64,000 nucleotides of DNA from Macrolepiota albuminosa (taxonomy: Eukaryota > Basidiomycota > Agaricomycetes > Agaricales > Agaricaceae). The first letter of the stretch is position 1. The number at the start of each line of letters is the position of its first letter. Both the position numbers and the translations under genes were made by a program. Location: positions 219,831 through 283,830 of the forward strand of contig JAMWFC010000012.1 in the NCBI GenBank assembly GCA_027475525.1, written 5' to 3'. Shown here in pieces: positions 10,047-21,208 of this stretch. Under the pieces are notes generated by a model. The model searched no databases. It saw only the letters and a list, made by a program, of their open reading frames with translations, and had not been told where the DNA came from.

Positions 10047-12983
10047 CTAGGTAAAAGGTAAGCACAAAAATTACAAGAAGATTGCCCGTACACAAAGTTT
10101 GTCATGACAGCTGAATTGCAGAGACAATGAGAGGAATGTTTAGAAAAACAAAACTTCATACCTGCAAGGTAGGGTGTGCCAACACTTAGAAACAACATTA
10201 GTGTCAGTGTTTGAGGGTATGCTGATAACAGCGCTCGTGCAGCAACATACGAGGCCTATCGTATTTATACAAGCCTGACCATCATCTGATCTTGGATGAG
10301 ACAGATTTCACCACGGTCCAAGTGATCGCTGATCATGCTTGCAGTGATGTGCCGTAATGTTCATCTAGAAGTAACGGAAAAAGAAGAATCTCAAAGCTTG
10401 TATTAATAGTACAATTTCCGATAAATATCATGTCACAGACCAGCTATCATGGAGGAAGAATAGTTGATCAATTAGCTTAATTATATCACAGCGTTCCCAA
10501 GATCTAGGCTAGATATAACCTTGTATCAGCACAGAAGAACATTCTCTGGGAATGGCCATGACCATCGCATCAGCATACATATCCAGGGATGGATATAGAC
10601 GCGAGAGGTTAATCAACCCACACACACCCTTTGGAACTACTGCATATAGTCACATCTGTGAGATATTGCCCCCCTACCAGAACCTTGCATTTACGTGTGT
10701 AGAGCTGAAGTTAGTGCAAGATACACCAAGAGATGACTGTGATCACGCCGGGAAGAGCCCGCGTTAGATACTAGAAACAGTGAGTCCAGAGTCGGCAGGC
10801 CGCAAGCCAGACACGAAGGACTTTGTGGTTCTATAATTACGTTGAGAGCGCTGAAGATGTGTTTTCTCAATTCAAACCGCACATATCGTGAAGATGACGG
10901 TACTGAGACATACTTAAGACTTCTAGAGTGAAAACTCGGTCCAGTGTTTGACTGATTCATTGCTTCACCGTCAACCACCGCTACAGAGCTAAGGCCAAAG
11001 GAAAAGGCCAGAATGTAACTTGCTTTGTACGTAGAGCAGCGAGTTTTCTGTGACTTGGTCAAGAGATAAACAGGACAGCTAGGCCGTTGAGGTCAAATGA
11101 AAATACAATTTATGCAATGGCGACCGTAGAAGCAGTAAATCAGGTTTGAGACTATGCGACCTTTCTCGGCCATGTACAGATAGTTGCACATTCTTTGTCA
11201 TGATAGATGATGATGATTGACTTCCTGGGAAATTGCAGTTTGTAAGATACGTGCTGCACGGGTATCAGCACATTATTCTAAAGATAACCGGATCGGAGAA
11301 ACATACGATATCAAGGAAAGTACAAATATAGTCATATCGTCACCATGAGACGACATTTTAAGTATATGCAACGCCATAAAAATAATCACTGGGGTAGGGC
11401 CAGATTAGCTTGAATTTATGACTAACTTTCAGGCTGGCCCATATCCAGTATGATAAATGACTCCGATTCATAGTCACAACAATTTTTAGGGACATGTGGG
11501 TCAGAATACCTGGCTGTCCTTCTAAATTTTTCGTGGAAGAACTCGATAGCATGAGAGGTGGGCCGCAGAGGGACGAATGAAGTTTTTTTTTCGGCATTTT
11601 GGCTGCCCGGCAGCGGCGGCTGAGAGCAAGTTGTAGATCAGAGGAAAACCGATCTGGGAGCGGGGAGGCGCGCACGTCCGCTGAGATGCCGCCGGCTACC
11701 GGTTGCACGAGCTGAGAGAGCGGAGGGAGCGCGCAGATCCCCGCGCAAGATCACATCGAGACGCTCGAGGATGAAATTTTGGGTTTCGGGGATTTTGAAG
11801 CAAGGGCGGCGTTGAGATCACGTGGAAAATAGCGGACTTGATTAATTGTGTATTTATTATTTATGATTGGCGTGTTAATCGACGCTCGTCCGTCATCAAC
11901 TCAATGGCGAACTTGTGGTTCAGGGGTTCATTCTAATTTTGTGGCCGATCCGCCTTGTCACAAAGCTGGCCTTTCTTTCACATACTCTTTATTAAATTCA
12001 CTATTGCGTATTGCTTGCTTTTCGTTAGGCCTCACTATTTGTTGAGACTCTTGACTTCAGACTTCTTTGAAACAATGAAATTGTGCTTCCTGTTCTCGTG
12101 GAGCAGCGCAAGAGGGTGGCTGCTCTACACACGCTGATACCTATACGTACACCTATGTACTGAGAACCAATCAATATATTTGCCCTTCTTCTGACTCCGA
12201 CTCCACCAAAGCCGATTTACCGCTGTTCAAAAATGTTGAGCCTCAAACATTGTGATTCCGCAGCTACCTGTCTATGCTCACCATCTCTTAAAGGGGATTC
12301 TGCGGGAAAGCACCTTCGTGTCAGAGGAATCGTCACTGATTCATTCATTTCAGCTAATCCAGCTCTGCTCTATTTCTATGGAGTTGCGTATCCATATATG
12401 TATTTTATCTATAGGTTATGTGTTTCCAATTAGATTGTTTCTAGAAAAAGTATCACGGTCAACTGCGCGGCACAAAAGACTCTGCAACAACCTGTAATGA
12501 TCCACAAGAGTCGGATCTGAGTTACTAAGGAGTACCAAACCTCGTATATCGTCTCCACGTCACCCTTATTTTTAATCGTAAAACCGGGCTGTTCTGCCCA
12601 CCTCTGGCCCGAGTCTTCAGTTTCCATCATGGCATCATAATTGCGTCTCAGTTATATATGTCTTCATAACATCTGTTCTTCGAGCCTGCGAAAAATCGGA
12701 CTTTTACTGTCTTTGACAGATGTACAACGACCACGTCAGGTCTGCGTCCTGCTGGGTCCTGATCTATAACGTGGGCTCTCGTTTCCACGAATGCCGGTTT
12801 AATCATGGTCACTTGTTGATGTATGTCTACTGTGCTAAATTCAGCTACAGTAGATATTCTCATGATGCACAGGATTTTTGTGGAACCACCATGGGACCCA
12901 CTCAAGTGACTCAAAAAAATATAACGCATAATGCATGGGGTGATTGACTCAGATCTGCAATATGAGATGATACTTGAGAGCAA
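10047..12983. other. Long stretch without a supported gene
   Basis: Several ORFs of 60-123 codons occur on both strands (for example minus 10691-11062), but none shows recognised motifs or convincing exon partners. A GC-rich island at about 11570-11830 contrasts with the AT-rich surroundings. On the minus strand it contains an ATG near 11618 reading MPKKKLHSS in a tidy frame ending at a GGTATT donor-like site, so a missed small gene is possible. Confidence 0.35.
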
Positions 12984-13451
12984 TCAACTGGTGATCCACA
13001 GTAATAAGAACATATATGTGGCAGAGCGTGTCGCGGGAGGTATCCTTTGGGGGGGAAATGGGATGGTTTGCGTCTTAGAGGGTGAAGGGGGCGGCGATCG
13101 GAGAGGAGGCCCCGGGATGGGATGGCGATCTTCCGGATTTAAAGGTAGATGATCGTGATACGTCATGGGGTTGACGTGGCACTCATCGAGAGGAGAGTCC
13201 TCGAAGTACACGCCAGGTTCGTCGTCAGAGAACTCCTCGTCCTCGGGGACAACTTGCATCGTGGATCATCGGGAGACGCGCTTCCTACGCGCCGTCACGG
13301 GCGGGATGTCGGCCTCTGAGAGCAAGGTGGAGTCAGAACGGATACGCGAACTTCTGCGTACCCCGGAGGCAGACGCAGTGCCGTCAGAGGAGTCTTGCGC
13401 GGAGAAGATGGCCATGATACTAGGCGGAGCTGGTAGTAGCGCTCGAATCAA
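12984..13451 (-). pseudogene. Small hypothetical locus, two ORFs split by one in-frame TGA
   Basis: On the minus strand a 61-codon ORF begins at 13451 (a second ATG in frame gives MAIFSAQDSSDG). It is Ser/Arg-rich (RRSSRIRSDS, then TARRKRVSR) and stops at a TGA (13266-13268). The same frame continues at once with an acidic then proline-rich stretch (MQVVPEDEEFSDDEPG, then PPLRSPPPSPS) to 12984. Base composition is coding-like on both sides of the TGA. Either a nonsense mutation splits one protein, the two are separate, or an unplaced intron removes the stop. I do not recognise the protein, and the last dozen residues look non-coding. Confidence 0.4.
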
Positions 13452-13931
13452 TGGAACACGAAGTAACGCTTAGAAAGACGCGATTAACGCGATACAGAAT
13501 ACAGAGAAGGTGGAAGTACAAGTAAAAGATGTCTGAGGATACGTGACCGTGACACATTGTTCAAAACACGTTCCGCAGCCATCCCGTTTCTCCGTTCTGC
13601 GGACTGTCGATGTTTATCGTCGTCTTTGTTGAGAGAGCAATTTTAGTTAGTGAGGGTGTTTTTGTTTTCGAACTGAGTCCAATCTTCGTCTACGGTTTTC
13701 TATAATGTTTTGGCTTACTGTTTTCAGCCTGTCTTCTTTTTAAAGTAGCTTTTTCGTCAATTTTCTTTTTGAACTGTTTTTAGCCAGCCTCGTATGCGAG
13801 GCCAACGTATCAACGTAGTCCGTAAGCATAAGTACCATTGCAAATGTGGCTCCACTGATCTGGGCCACGAATACTCACATGGCCCATATGCATCAATCCT
13901 CGACAACCATACATACACTGCCGGTAAACAG
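13452..13931. other. Intergenic region between two minus-strand loci
   Basis: It holds the 3' flank of the ZIP gene and the presumed upstream region of the small locus at 12984-13451. No further gene was recognised. Confidence 0.5.
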
Positions 13932-15310
13932 TTATGCCCATCGCCCAAGAAGGGACATAAGAGCCCACCCAGCAGCCATCGCTCCAACGGCGTAGGCAAG
14001 TCTCCAATTCGAAGCCTCCATCATCTCCTTGTTGAACAGGAACTCGTGTGCTAGGAGCTTCAACACGACATCAGGCACTATAATGCACAAGAACGAATAA
14101 ATAACTACCTCCACTATACCTGTGTAGGTCAAGATTCCGGCACTCAGTGCATCCAATACTCCACTGACAATGAGTGCTCTTGTACTGTTAGGATTGTACG
14201 TTGACCGCACACCCAACCCGGCGGCAATCCCGATTGGTGTCGTGATACCATACAACACGGCACCCGCAATTGGTGCCCATCCATATGCCGGCGGTAGTCG
14301 CATCTGAGCCAGTCGTGCGCCGGTACCCAATCCCTCAAAGGTTTCTTGTGGAATTCCATTCAGGTTCACGACAATAAGTAATAGAAGGAAAACCCTACGG
14401 TGAAAAACGATAACCACGAAGACTATCTTGAATTGCTGATCCACTGCGAGAGTGAGCCCAACAAATATGCTAGCTCTATGTCAACATCTATCAACCGTCG
14501 AAGGTAGAACTTGATTTACCTATGCAAGACCACCCCAAATTCTAGGATCGCGACACCGATTATCTGGGCCGCAGCATTGGCCGTGTTTGTATCTACATCG
14601 TCCCGTCTTCGAACTTGAGCTGGAATCGCATCTGACTTTTGTGCATCAGGCTCTGGGCCATGCGCAACATAAGATCCAGCGTTATGACCATGAGAGTCTA
14701 GGAGAAGCAAAGCGTTGTCATTAAGCACCGGCCAGACGTACGTGTTGAACTCTAGACGAACCATATCCAATGCCAAGCTTTTTCAGTTTGAATGTTCCCC
14801 ACCTGAAAGCTACGAGTTCAATGATGAAGATGCCAAAGATGCTCAGCATGAACAACGCCAAGGCATACGGCTAGCATGGCAAGATAAAAGATCTCGTCTG
14901 ACGAGAATGATTATGGCAGCACGAACGTAGACAGTCCACTGTTTCCCAAGACAGGGGGATCCCAACGCGTCAAGGGCAGGCGGGAGTAAATGAATAAACG
15001 CAGTTGCAATCTGTGGATAATCTATGATTCAAATCAAACAATCCAGTAGAGTATAGACTTGCAATAACACCTGACCCAAAGTACTTGGCGAAGCTAGCAC
15101 AACGGCTTGATTATTTTTGTAGATTGTGAAAGATGGAACGTACTCAAAGACAGCTTGGGGTACATGAAGCCAAGACGATCGCCTGGCGAGTACAGGGAAA
15201 AGTGCGCCTATGGTCGAGCTGATGAGGATGACGAAAATAGAAATGATACGAAGGCCTATGAGATTGTCTGGCGCCGAAATAAGACTACAATTGTCTACTG
15301 CGTCGGACAT
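13932..15310 (-). CDS. ZIP-family zinc/iron transporter (8 exons, 341 aa)
   Basis: Model: complement of join(13932-14057, 14109-14344, 14399-14469, 14520-14697, 14738-14870, 14927-15010, 15063-15093, 15144-15310), 1026 nt. ZIP proteins import Zn2+ or Fe2+ across the plasma membrane through eight helices. The N-terminal helix reads GLRIISIFVILISSTIGAL, followed by FAKYFGSGVI, then IATAFIHLLPPAL with the metal-binding His, then FIIELVAFRWGT. A short His loop (HSHGHNAG) precedes the conserved helices GVAILEFGVVLHSIFVG and FHQTFEGLG, which carry the HS and HQ/E metal-site residues. TPIGIAAGLG, LAHEFLF and a C-terminal LLGRWA follow. All junction phases fit. The intron 15011-15062 is best read as GC-AG (ATT then gcaagt). 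The 40-nt intron at 14698-14737 is short and least certain. Zinc is the likelier substrate, by resemblance to Zrt1/Zrt2; this is inferred. Confidence 0.93.
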
Positions 15311-15978
15311 CAGATTCAAAATGGTGGGAGGTGTTCAGAGATGCAAGGAAAATGTTGATTCAAGAGTAAGCATAACTTGTCACATAACTTCTTACATGAG
15401 CATAACTTTTCACATACCAGTGAAATGGCTCGCATTTCTACCTCGCAGTCCCACGAGTTGCTGTCGAAAAGCTCCCTGATGCCTTTATCACCCAAATAAG
15501 GCCATATCAAAGTTTCCAAACTATCTTAACACCTGCATGTGAGGTGTAGGAGGGGGCTCACCTCCCCTTCTAACTAGAATAGAATTTTGTTAGTTGTCTA
15601 TGATATGGATAATGTATGGATGATTACCAGGGACTGTGGAGAGTTTTCGGATTACTCCAGCCGTTGCCATCAACGTTGACAGATGATCTGTCAACGTCGT
15701 TCAGCGCTGTCGTCGGCGCTGTCAACCCCGCCCCCCATCATTAAACAGTGCCAATTACCTTCTGCTCACTGTTGCCGACGATGAGCATGATAAAAATATG
15801 AAAAAAAAGAAAAAAAAAAAAACAGAAAAATTAGGAGAAAAATCAGGAAACATAAAATTGAGCAAATTTTCGTGGTACTAGTGTGCAATTGTCAGCAATT
15901 TAGGAGCTGTGAGCTCATAAAATACCAAAGATTCATGTGGTTCGTGATGACAGAGATTGTTTAGGGTGAGCCAATGAG
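15311..15978. other. Upstream region of the ZIP gene
   Basis: No gene was seen. It includes a 25-bp palindrome at 15673-15697 and a run of A-rich low-complexity sequence at about 15795-15825. Confidence 0.5.
15673..15697. promoter_or_regulatory. 25-bp perfect palindrome upstream of the ZIP gene
   Basis: Arms ACGTTGACAGAT and ATCTGTCAACGT flank a single G. It lies about 360 bp upstream of the ZIP start codon. It could be a dimeric transcription-factor site or a trace of a small inverted-repeat element. Its role is inferred from position only. Confidence 0.35.
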
Positions 15979-16435
15979 CTACAAACACCACTCTTGGAAA
16001 GCTTCAACAATTTCCATGAGTTCCTTTTTGTGAACTTCATAGTTAATTTTGGCTGGTGCAAGCTTCTGGGAGTAACAAAAAAACTGGGTGCAAAAGAGAG
16101 TTTGTATCTGGTTGAAGGTAAATAGCAGAGAGGGCAAAGTCCGAGACATCCATAACAATGGTGGAAGGAAGTCTAGGATCAAAATGATGTAATATGGGGG
16201 CTGTGGTGAAAGTGGTTTTAAATTTCTTGAAAGCCTCCACCATTTAAGCCAGAGAATCTAAATTTATTCTCTTTTGTAGTGGGAGATAAATTTCAGCATA
16301 ATGTAGGACAAAATTGTGATAAAAGTTATAAAAGCTAAGGAATTGCTGAATTGTCTTGGTGAATGATGGGATGGGCCAGTTCAATTTATCACAGCCTTGG
16401 ACACAATTGAGTAAGTCAGAAGTAAGGAGCAGCAA
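15979..16435 (-). pseudogene. Ty3/gypsy reverse transcriptase thumb and RNase H remnant
   Basis: Minus-strand fragments read IPSFTKTIQQFLSFYNFYH (the RT connection region, compare VQSFLGFANFYRRFI), then AFKKFKTTFTTAPILHHFD, then TIVMDVSDFALSAI (RNase H strand with the first Asp), then LAPAKINYEVHKKELMEIVEAFQEW (RNase H second acidic residue), with frame breaks. Ty3 RNase H has just this order. The fragment is old and incomplete, and it lies next to the copia LTR. Confidence 0.78.
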
Positions 16436-16489
16436 GTAACATTTCTTTTAATTGTCCAGGTATGAGTTTAGTAATTTGTTTTTTGAGAT

Positions 16490-16739
16490 GTGAGCTTTAT
16501 GGAGGAAATGTGTTGTAAATAGATATGATTAATATATGTGGTAGAGTAATGATAATTATATGAGTGGGAAGTTAATAAGTAAAGATTATACACACCTCAG
16601 AGCAACCACAAAGTGTTAAGTGACTGAGGTGTGATACCAACAATAGGTCAAGAAAATTGTCAGTATTAGTAATCAAAGATAAAAGAGGAGATATGATGAA
16701 ATAGGATGAGTAGAAGGGGCAAGATGTCTATTCTCAACA
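16490..16739 (-). repeat. 3' LTR of the Ty1/copia element, inner edge clear, outer edge approximate
   Basis: On the minus strand a polypurine tract (TTTCAGGGGAG, about 16740-16750) is followed by TGTTGAGAATAGACATC, the usual start of a copia LTR, just downstream of copia RNase H. The other end is estimated from where Ty3-like coding begins. No partner LTR is present. Confidence 0.5.
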
Positions 16740-16795
16740 CTCCCCTGAAATTATAGTTTCATAGTACTTTTGTTATCCATTAGTTTGAATTTGAG

Positions 16796-16909
16796 TCAAG
16801 GGCATGGCAGTGCCTTGGTGAATATGTCTGCAATGTTATCTTTAGAAGCAATTGGATCAATGTAAATGTCCATGTGTGCAACCTTTTCATAAATCCAGTG
16901 GACTTTGAC
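16796..16909 (-). pseudogene. Ty1/copia RNase H C-terminus (second half of a split element)
   Basis: The minus strand reads VKVHWIYEKVAHMDIYI then SKDNIADIFTKALP, the conserved end of copia RNase H. The frame is the exact continuation of the fragment at 34483-34860, which ends KHLN. The two halves are separated by the DIRS-type insertion. Confidence 0.8.
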
Positions 16910-16963
16910 ATTCCAAGATCTAGAATAGATCGAGGTTTTTCTGTGCAGTGGACTATGTGTGGA

Positions 16964-17235
16964 AAAAATGTCTTCAATTTTTGCCATCATGTGATTTTGA
17001 TTGTTGTTGTTGATTTTTGTCCTGAGGCTGAGGTAGATGTGTGGGAAAAATGTCTTTGATTTTTGCTGTCATGTGATTTACTGGACTGCCAGATGCTTGT
17101 GTAAGCAATAGTATGTCCAGACACTTAGTAAGCAATAGCCTGTGTTAGTGTGTGAATACTGTCTTTGATTTTTGCTGTCATGTGAATAGTCTATGTCAGT
17201 GTGCAAAAAAATGTCTTCAATTTTTGTTGTCATGT
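16964..17235. repeat. Four diverged direct repeats in the DIRS 3' region
   Basis: A motif of about 30 bp, built on ATGTCTT-(C/G)AATTTTTGC and CATGTG, recurs at about 16964, 17045, 17155 and 17204. It lies in the terminal region beyond the recombinase gene, where DIRS elements carry internal repeats. Confidence 0.55.
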
Positions 17236-17271
17236 GGTTCATTAGATTGTTTGTCTATCTAAACGCTTGTA

Positions 17272-17602
17272 TAAGGCTGGGTTAGGGAGGACGTAGGAAA
17301 ATGGAAGATATGTACAGAAGATTTTTGGTGGTAGGAACGGGAGTTCTGTATGCAGAAACAGCAGGCGCAGCGGCAAATATGATAGAAGTGGGAAATGAAA
17401 CACAACTAGTTTCACTTCATACATAATAGTAGATACATCCTAAAAAGGAAGAATCACCGTCCGTGTGAGTCACCCACCTTATCTCACGCTGGGCTAGCTG
17501 GCAAGCACGTAGCACAGCTTCCAATAAGGCTGGGTTAGGGAGGACGTAGGAAAACGGAAGATATGTGCAGAAGATTTTTGGTGGTAGGAACGGGAGTTCC
17601 GT
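17272..17602. repeat. 80-bp direct repeat pair in the DIRS 3' region; right copy split by the Ty3 insertion
   Basis: Copy one (about 17272-17372) and copy two (17524-17602, continuing at 29163-29190) share TAAGGCTGGGTTAGGGAGG, the AAGATTTTTGGTGGTAGGAA block and the stretch into ATGCAGAAACAGCAGG. Copy one therefore shows the unoccupied form of the Ty3 target (TTCTGTATGC against TTCCGT, insert, CCGTATGC). The pair could be one of the split direct repeats of the DIRS element; the second pair expected in that model was not found. Confidence 0.6.
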
Positions 17603-18552
17603 TGATGACGCCCAAAGTTTGGTCAGTAACAAATGTAACAATCGTGTTACCGTACCAAGAGTGTGCGTTGGGCGCGCTAAAAGTGATTTGAGGAGTCCCG
17701 GGCAGGTCCCAGAGAACACGTCTGTGAAAAAGGGTAAAAGTCGGTAACGGGGTCGGCAAGTGGTAAGCGCTAAGGTAAAGCGCCTAAGGAAAATGCGGTA
17801 AGTAAACACGGCAAGGTCAACGGCAAGAGCGCGGTAAGCTTAGCGAGGTCTAAGCGTCGATAGTGCCTGCCGTAGTTGCAAGGCGCGAGTATGTCGAGTA
17901 TTAGCGAACGTCTGCAACTGCCGATGAGTTTGACGTTGCCGACCGTAGCGTAAATGAGCTCTTGAGCGTAAGGGAGACTGAAGTAAAGGGGGAAACTCTG
18001 GTCTATTCGTCTGATGATGTCTATGTACAAACCGGTAAGTACTTTTATACTACAATGAGTTCGCCGTCGCCAGTGGCTAATGACGCCAGAGTGCGGTAAA
18101 CTAGAAAATTTCAAAGGGGTAGCTCCAGCGGTTTCAGATCCCTACCGTCCATTCAAGAGCCTTAGCGACGCCAGGCGACAGATCGCGAAGCTAAACCATC
18201 ACTCCATCACCCTTCTGTCCATCAGAGCACCTAAGCGATGTCAGGCGCCAAATCGAGACGCTAAGCGGTGTCAGACGCCAAGGTCAAACGCCAAGCTGTC
18301 CGTCAGTTTTTGATAGATCATCAGGCTTCTCGCTAAGCGCTGTCGTCAGTGACTGATGCCATCTGTCAGTTGTCATTCTGTCTGCCGATCGGCGCTATCA
18401 CTGATTGGATCTGCTTCTTGCCGTGCGCGGCCGTCAGAAATGGCTTAAAATAGGTAGAACACGTGCGCTAAGTTCGGAACGAGTGCGGCAAGGTTTCCGG
18501 AGCCGGTGCCGAGCCTGCCGTTGATGCGCCTAACCTGTATGGGGTCCTATCA
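17603..18552 (-). repeat. 3' LTR of the Ty3 element (element sense)
   Basis: It is 950 bp and bounded by TG and CA in element sense, with six differences from 28213-29162. On the plus strand it begins TGATGACGCCC and ends GGTCCTATCA. Confidence 0.93.
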
Positions 18553-18564
18553 TCTCCCCCCAAC
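18553..18564 (-). other. Polypurine tract next to the 3' LTR
   Basis: On the minus strand GTTGGGGGGAGA directly precedes the TGATAGG start of the LTR. This is the expected plus-strand primer for reverse transcription and it fixes the element's orientation. Confidence 0.8.
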
Positions 18565-18722
18565 TGAAAAATTGACTGTCCTCAGTCACCAAATAAGGCT
18601 ACCGTTACCGCTTTTGTGACAGGTGGTCCGTGCGTTCTTGAGATTTTGTTTATAGTCCTAGCGCATAAGTTTGGACCTCACTTCTCCTCCCCATCTTTAC
18701 CTGGCGCTTTAATAAAATTAAA

Positions 18723-21208
18723 ATGTCCTTCCGTATTCCAACTCCGCCCCCAGTACCCTCTCAGGCTGCCCAGGAAGCCGCCTACGCCTATATCGCGAAA
18801 GCCAACAATTTCATTCGCCATATCGAAGGCGTTGGCGCCGAGGCGCCTCAAAAATTGGTCGTTGGCGTGATGAAGCTTTTGGAGCGCTGGTATGAAGTTC
18901 GCGTACTTGGCGTAGGGTGGGATAGGGAGATCGAGGTGCGGGAGTGGTGCCGAGCCCGCTATGTTGATAATCGTGGCGCCGACTGGTTAGCGGGTGGGAT
19001 AGGGAGATCGAGGTGCGGGAGTGGTGCCGAGCCCGCTATGTTGATAATCGTGGCGCCGACTGGTTAGCGCCCTTCTCTCGTTTCGTAAGTTGCTCTTGTT
19101 GCCTGCCGTGTCGCTTAGCTGATTGCTCTCTAGGCGCCTCCTCCCGTCCCTACAATCGAGGACGAGTTGGAGGATATCTTGTCGGGTGCCTTGCCGATGA
19201 CGGTAAGCGCGCCTGCGCCTGAGTAAGTATCTCTAACCCCTTCTTTTAACTTAGCTTTGGTCTGACTTGTCGCCCCATAGTAAGCAGGAGGTACTTGCGC
19301 CGTTAGCGCGCCTGCAGGTGGAGGAGGAGCTCGCGGCTAGGCAGGAAGAGGTTTCCCGAGACGCCCGCGAGATTACCAGGGCGCTAGAGGAGCGAGAGAG
19401 AGTTGCCGTGTTGGCCGCGGAGATGGAGGAGGTTGCCGCAGGGAAGGCACCTGCTGCCAAGAGGCAGGCGGTAGCAGAGGGATCCGGCAAGAGTGGTCAC
19501 GTCAGCAGTGCACAGAGCCCAGCACTGCCAACTAGCAGGAAGGGCTCCCCAATAAAGCCGGGTAAGGCTTTGAAGAAGGTGAGTTTTGGGCCTATTCTTG
19601 CCGCTGCCGTGCCACGCTAACCACTGTTTCCAAGTCTCACAAGAGAAAGGCTCCCCAGTATGTGGTAAGCGGTCTTTTGGAAGTCTGACTACTTTATTTA
19701 CCGTGATTTCTCTAGGCGCCCACACAGTCCAGCTTTGATGACAAGGAGCTGAAGGGGCTGCTGTTGCCGCGTCGCGAGGAGGCCGTCCTTGACGAGGGGC
19801 AGGAGGCCGGGGTTGTAATGGAGGAGATGAAGGGGAAGAAGACTGTTTCCTTGGCGACCCGGCAGGCGTTCAAGGAGACAAGGGGAGCGGTAAGTGACTT
19901 TTCTGTCTTTATTCTTTTTCTGACTTTTTGCGCTAGTGCGACAAGTGCTGGGCCGATAACGACCCGGAAGGCTGTTGGTTCCCGACTGGGGCCCAGCCGT
20001 GTTATCGTTGCGGCGCCTTGAAACGCGCTTGCACTATCGACGGGGCGAAGAGTCGCGAGCGTGGCGGCGCGCCAGACGCTCTCGTCGAGAAGACGTTTTC
20101 CCGCGCGGTGTTGGTAAGGAGGGCGAGGGAGTTTGTGGAGGGGCAGAGGAAGAAGGTGGCTGCCGGTGGCATGGCAGCAATTGGACGAGCCTCCTTGGCG
20201 TTGCCGACGCGCCAAGGAGATGGATCAGAATCTGTCGGTAATCGAGGCGCCGGCGAGCGCCAAGGGACTTCAGTCCCAGAAAAACGTCAAGCCCCTTCCC
20301 CAAGCAAGGGGAAGGGCAAAGCCAAGTGACCTCGGGTGGTCTCTTCGCCTTCTCCCTCGCCAGCCCCTCGCGACACCGAGATGGAAGACCTGGAGAAGGC
20401 GCTAGCGGCGAGTCGCCTGCCCCCTCAAGATCCCGAGGCAGGCCCAAGTGGCCTCTTGTCGCCCATCCATTTGGCGGCGAGGTCTCTTGGCGGGGAGGAG
20501 GAGGTGGGAGAGCGGGAAGAAGTCGGCAACTTGGCGCCACAAAAAGAGCGGGAAGAGGCCCCCGCAGACGTGGAGATGGAGGACAAGGAGAAGGCAGAGG
20601 GAGCCGTAGCGGGAGGGGATGAGGATGCCGAAGGTGAAGAAGAGACCTTGGCAACTCAACGGGACGGTGGCGAGGAGGTGGCAGGTGAAGGGCCAGGAGC
20701 GGCAGAAGTTGCTCGAGAGGAGCCAGCCTGGCGCTGGCTACCGCCTTACGGCAACGTCGCCCCTTGGGAGGTATCAGATCCTGAGGACGTTGCAGGATTG
20801 GCACCCAGGCGCCCCGTGGTCGCCAGGGTCAATCCCGCTTGGACTCCCCAACCGCAGCCAACGGTTACCGGTAACGCCTTCAACTGGCTGGGGCAGGACC
20901 TCGTATACCCCGTGGTAGCGCTTAACCCACGGGAGATGTTAGAGAGGTTTTCCAGGAGGGCGGCAACGATGGAGTCTTCCATGGAGCGGGAACGGGAACG
21001 GGTCCGGGGGCAGCTTATGGCGCTAAGGCTGCGCTACTCTAACTTGGGTCGAAGTCTACATGTCCTTCGCGACTACCAAGCAGATTGCCAAGCCGCCCTG
21101 GACTGGCAAACGGCTAACAATATTCTGCCTGGCGACCTCCTCCCTCTTCGCGATTCCTCCTTGCCTGTAACAGACGACTCCCTTTCGATGGACGACGTTA
21201 GCGAATAG
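18723..21208 (+). pseudogene. Antisense accessory gene of the Ty3 element: coiled coil plus six-Cys zinc cluster
   Basis: Exons 18723-19084, 19134-19222, 19281-19578, 19635-19664, 19716-19889 and 19937-21208 are joined by five GT-AG introns. Removing one copy of the 77-bp duplication in exon 1 (18915-19068) makes all phases fit, giving about 715 codons with one in-frame TGA (20327-20329, AAG-TGA-CCT, plausibly from CGA). In order: an Ala-rich N-terminal domain (about 1-95), a Glu/Arg coiled coil (EEELAARQEEVSRDAREI), a six-cysteine cluster opening exon 6 (CX2CX8CX8CX2CX6C, starting CDKCWADND), a long acidic Glu/Gly region, and a conserved-looking C-terminal helix (LRYSNLGRSLHVLRDYQAD). The cysteine pattern resembles fungal Zn2Cys6 DNA-binding clusters but with wider spacing. 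It runs toward the integrase gene, tail to tail. A role in element regulation is conjecture. Confidence 0.7.
18915..19068. repeat. Exact tandem duplication, period 77 bp (in antisense gene exon 1)
   Basis: 18915-18991 and 18992-19068 are identical. The extra copy adds 77 nt and shifts the reading frame; with one copy exon 1 runs open to the GTAAGT donor at 19085. Confidence 0.95.

Noticed and set aside
17417..18114. ORFs of 114-130 codons on the minus strand in the LTR and its flank
   Set aside because: Near-identical frames recur in the second LTR (28135-28724) and cross LTR borders; they are chance frames in non-coding repeat DNA.
20034..20804. 256-codon minus-strand ORF rich in Leu, Pro and Arg
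   Set aside because: It is the mirror of the GC-rich, Glu/Gly-coding last exon of the plus-strand antisense gene and shows no motif of its own.
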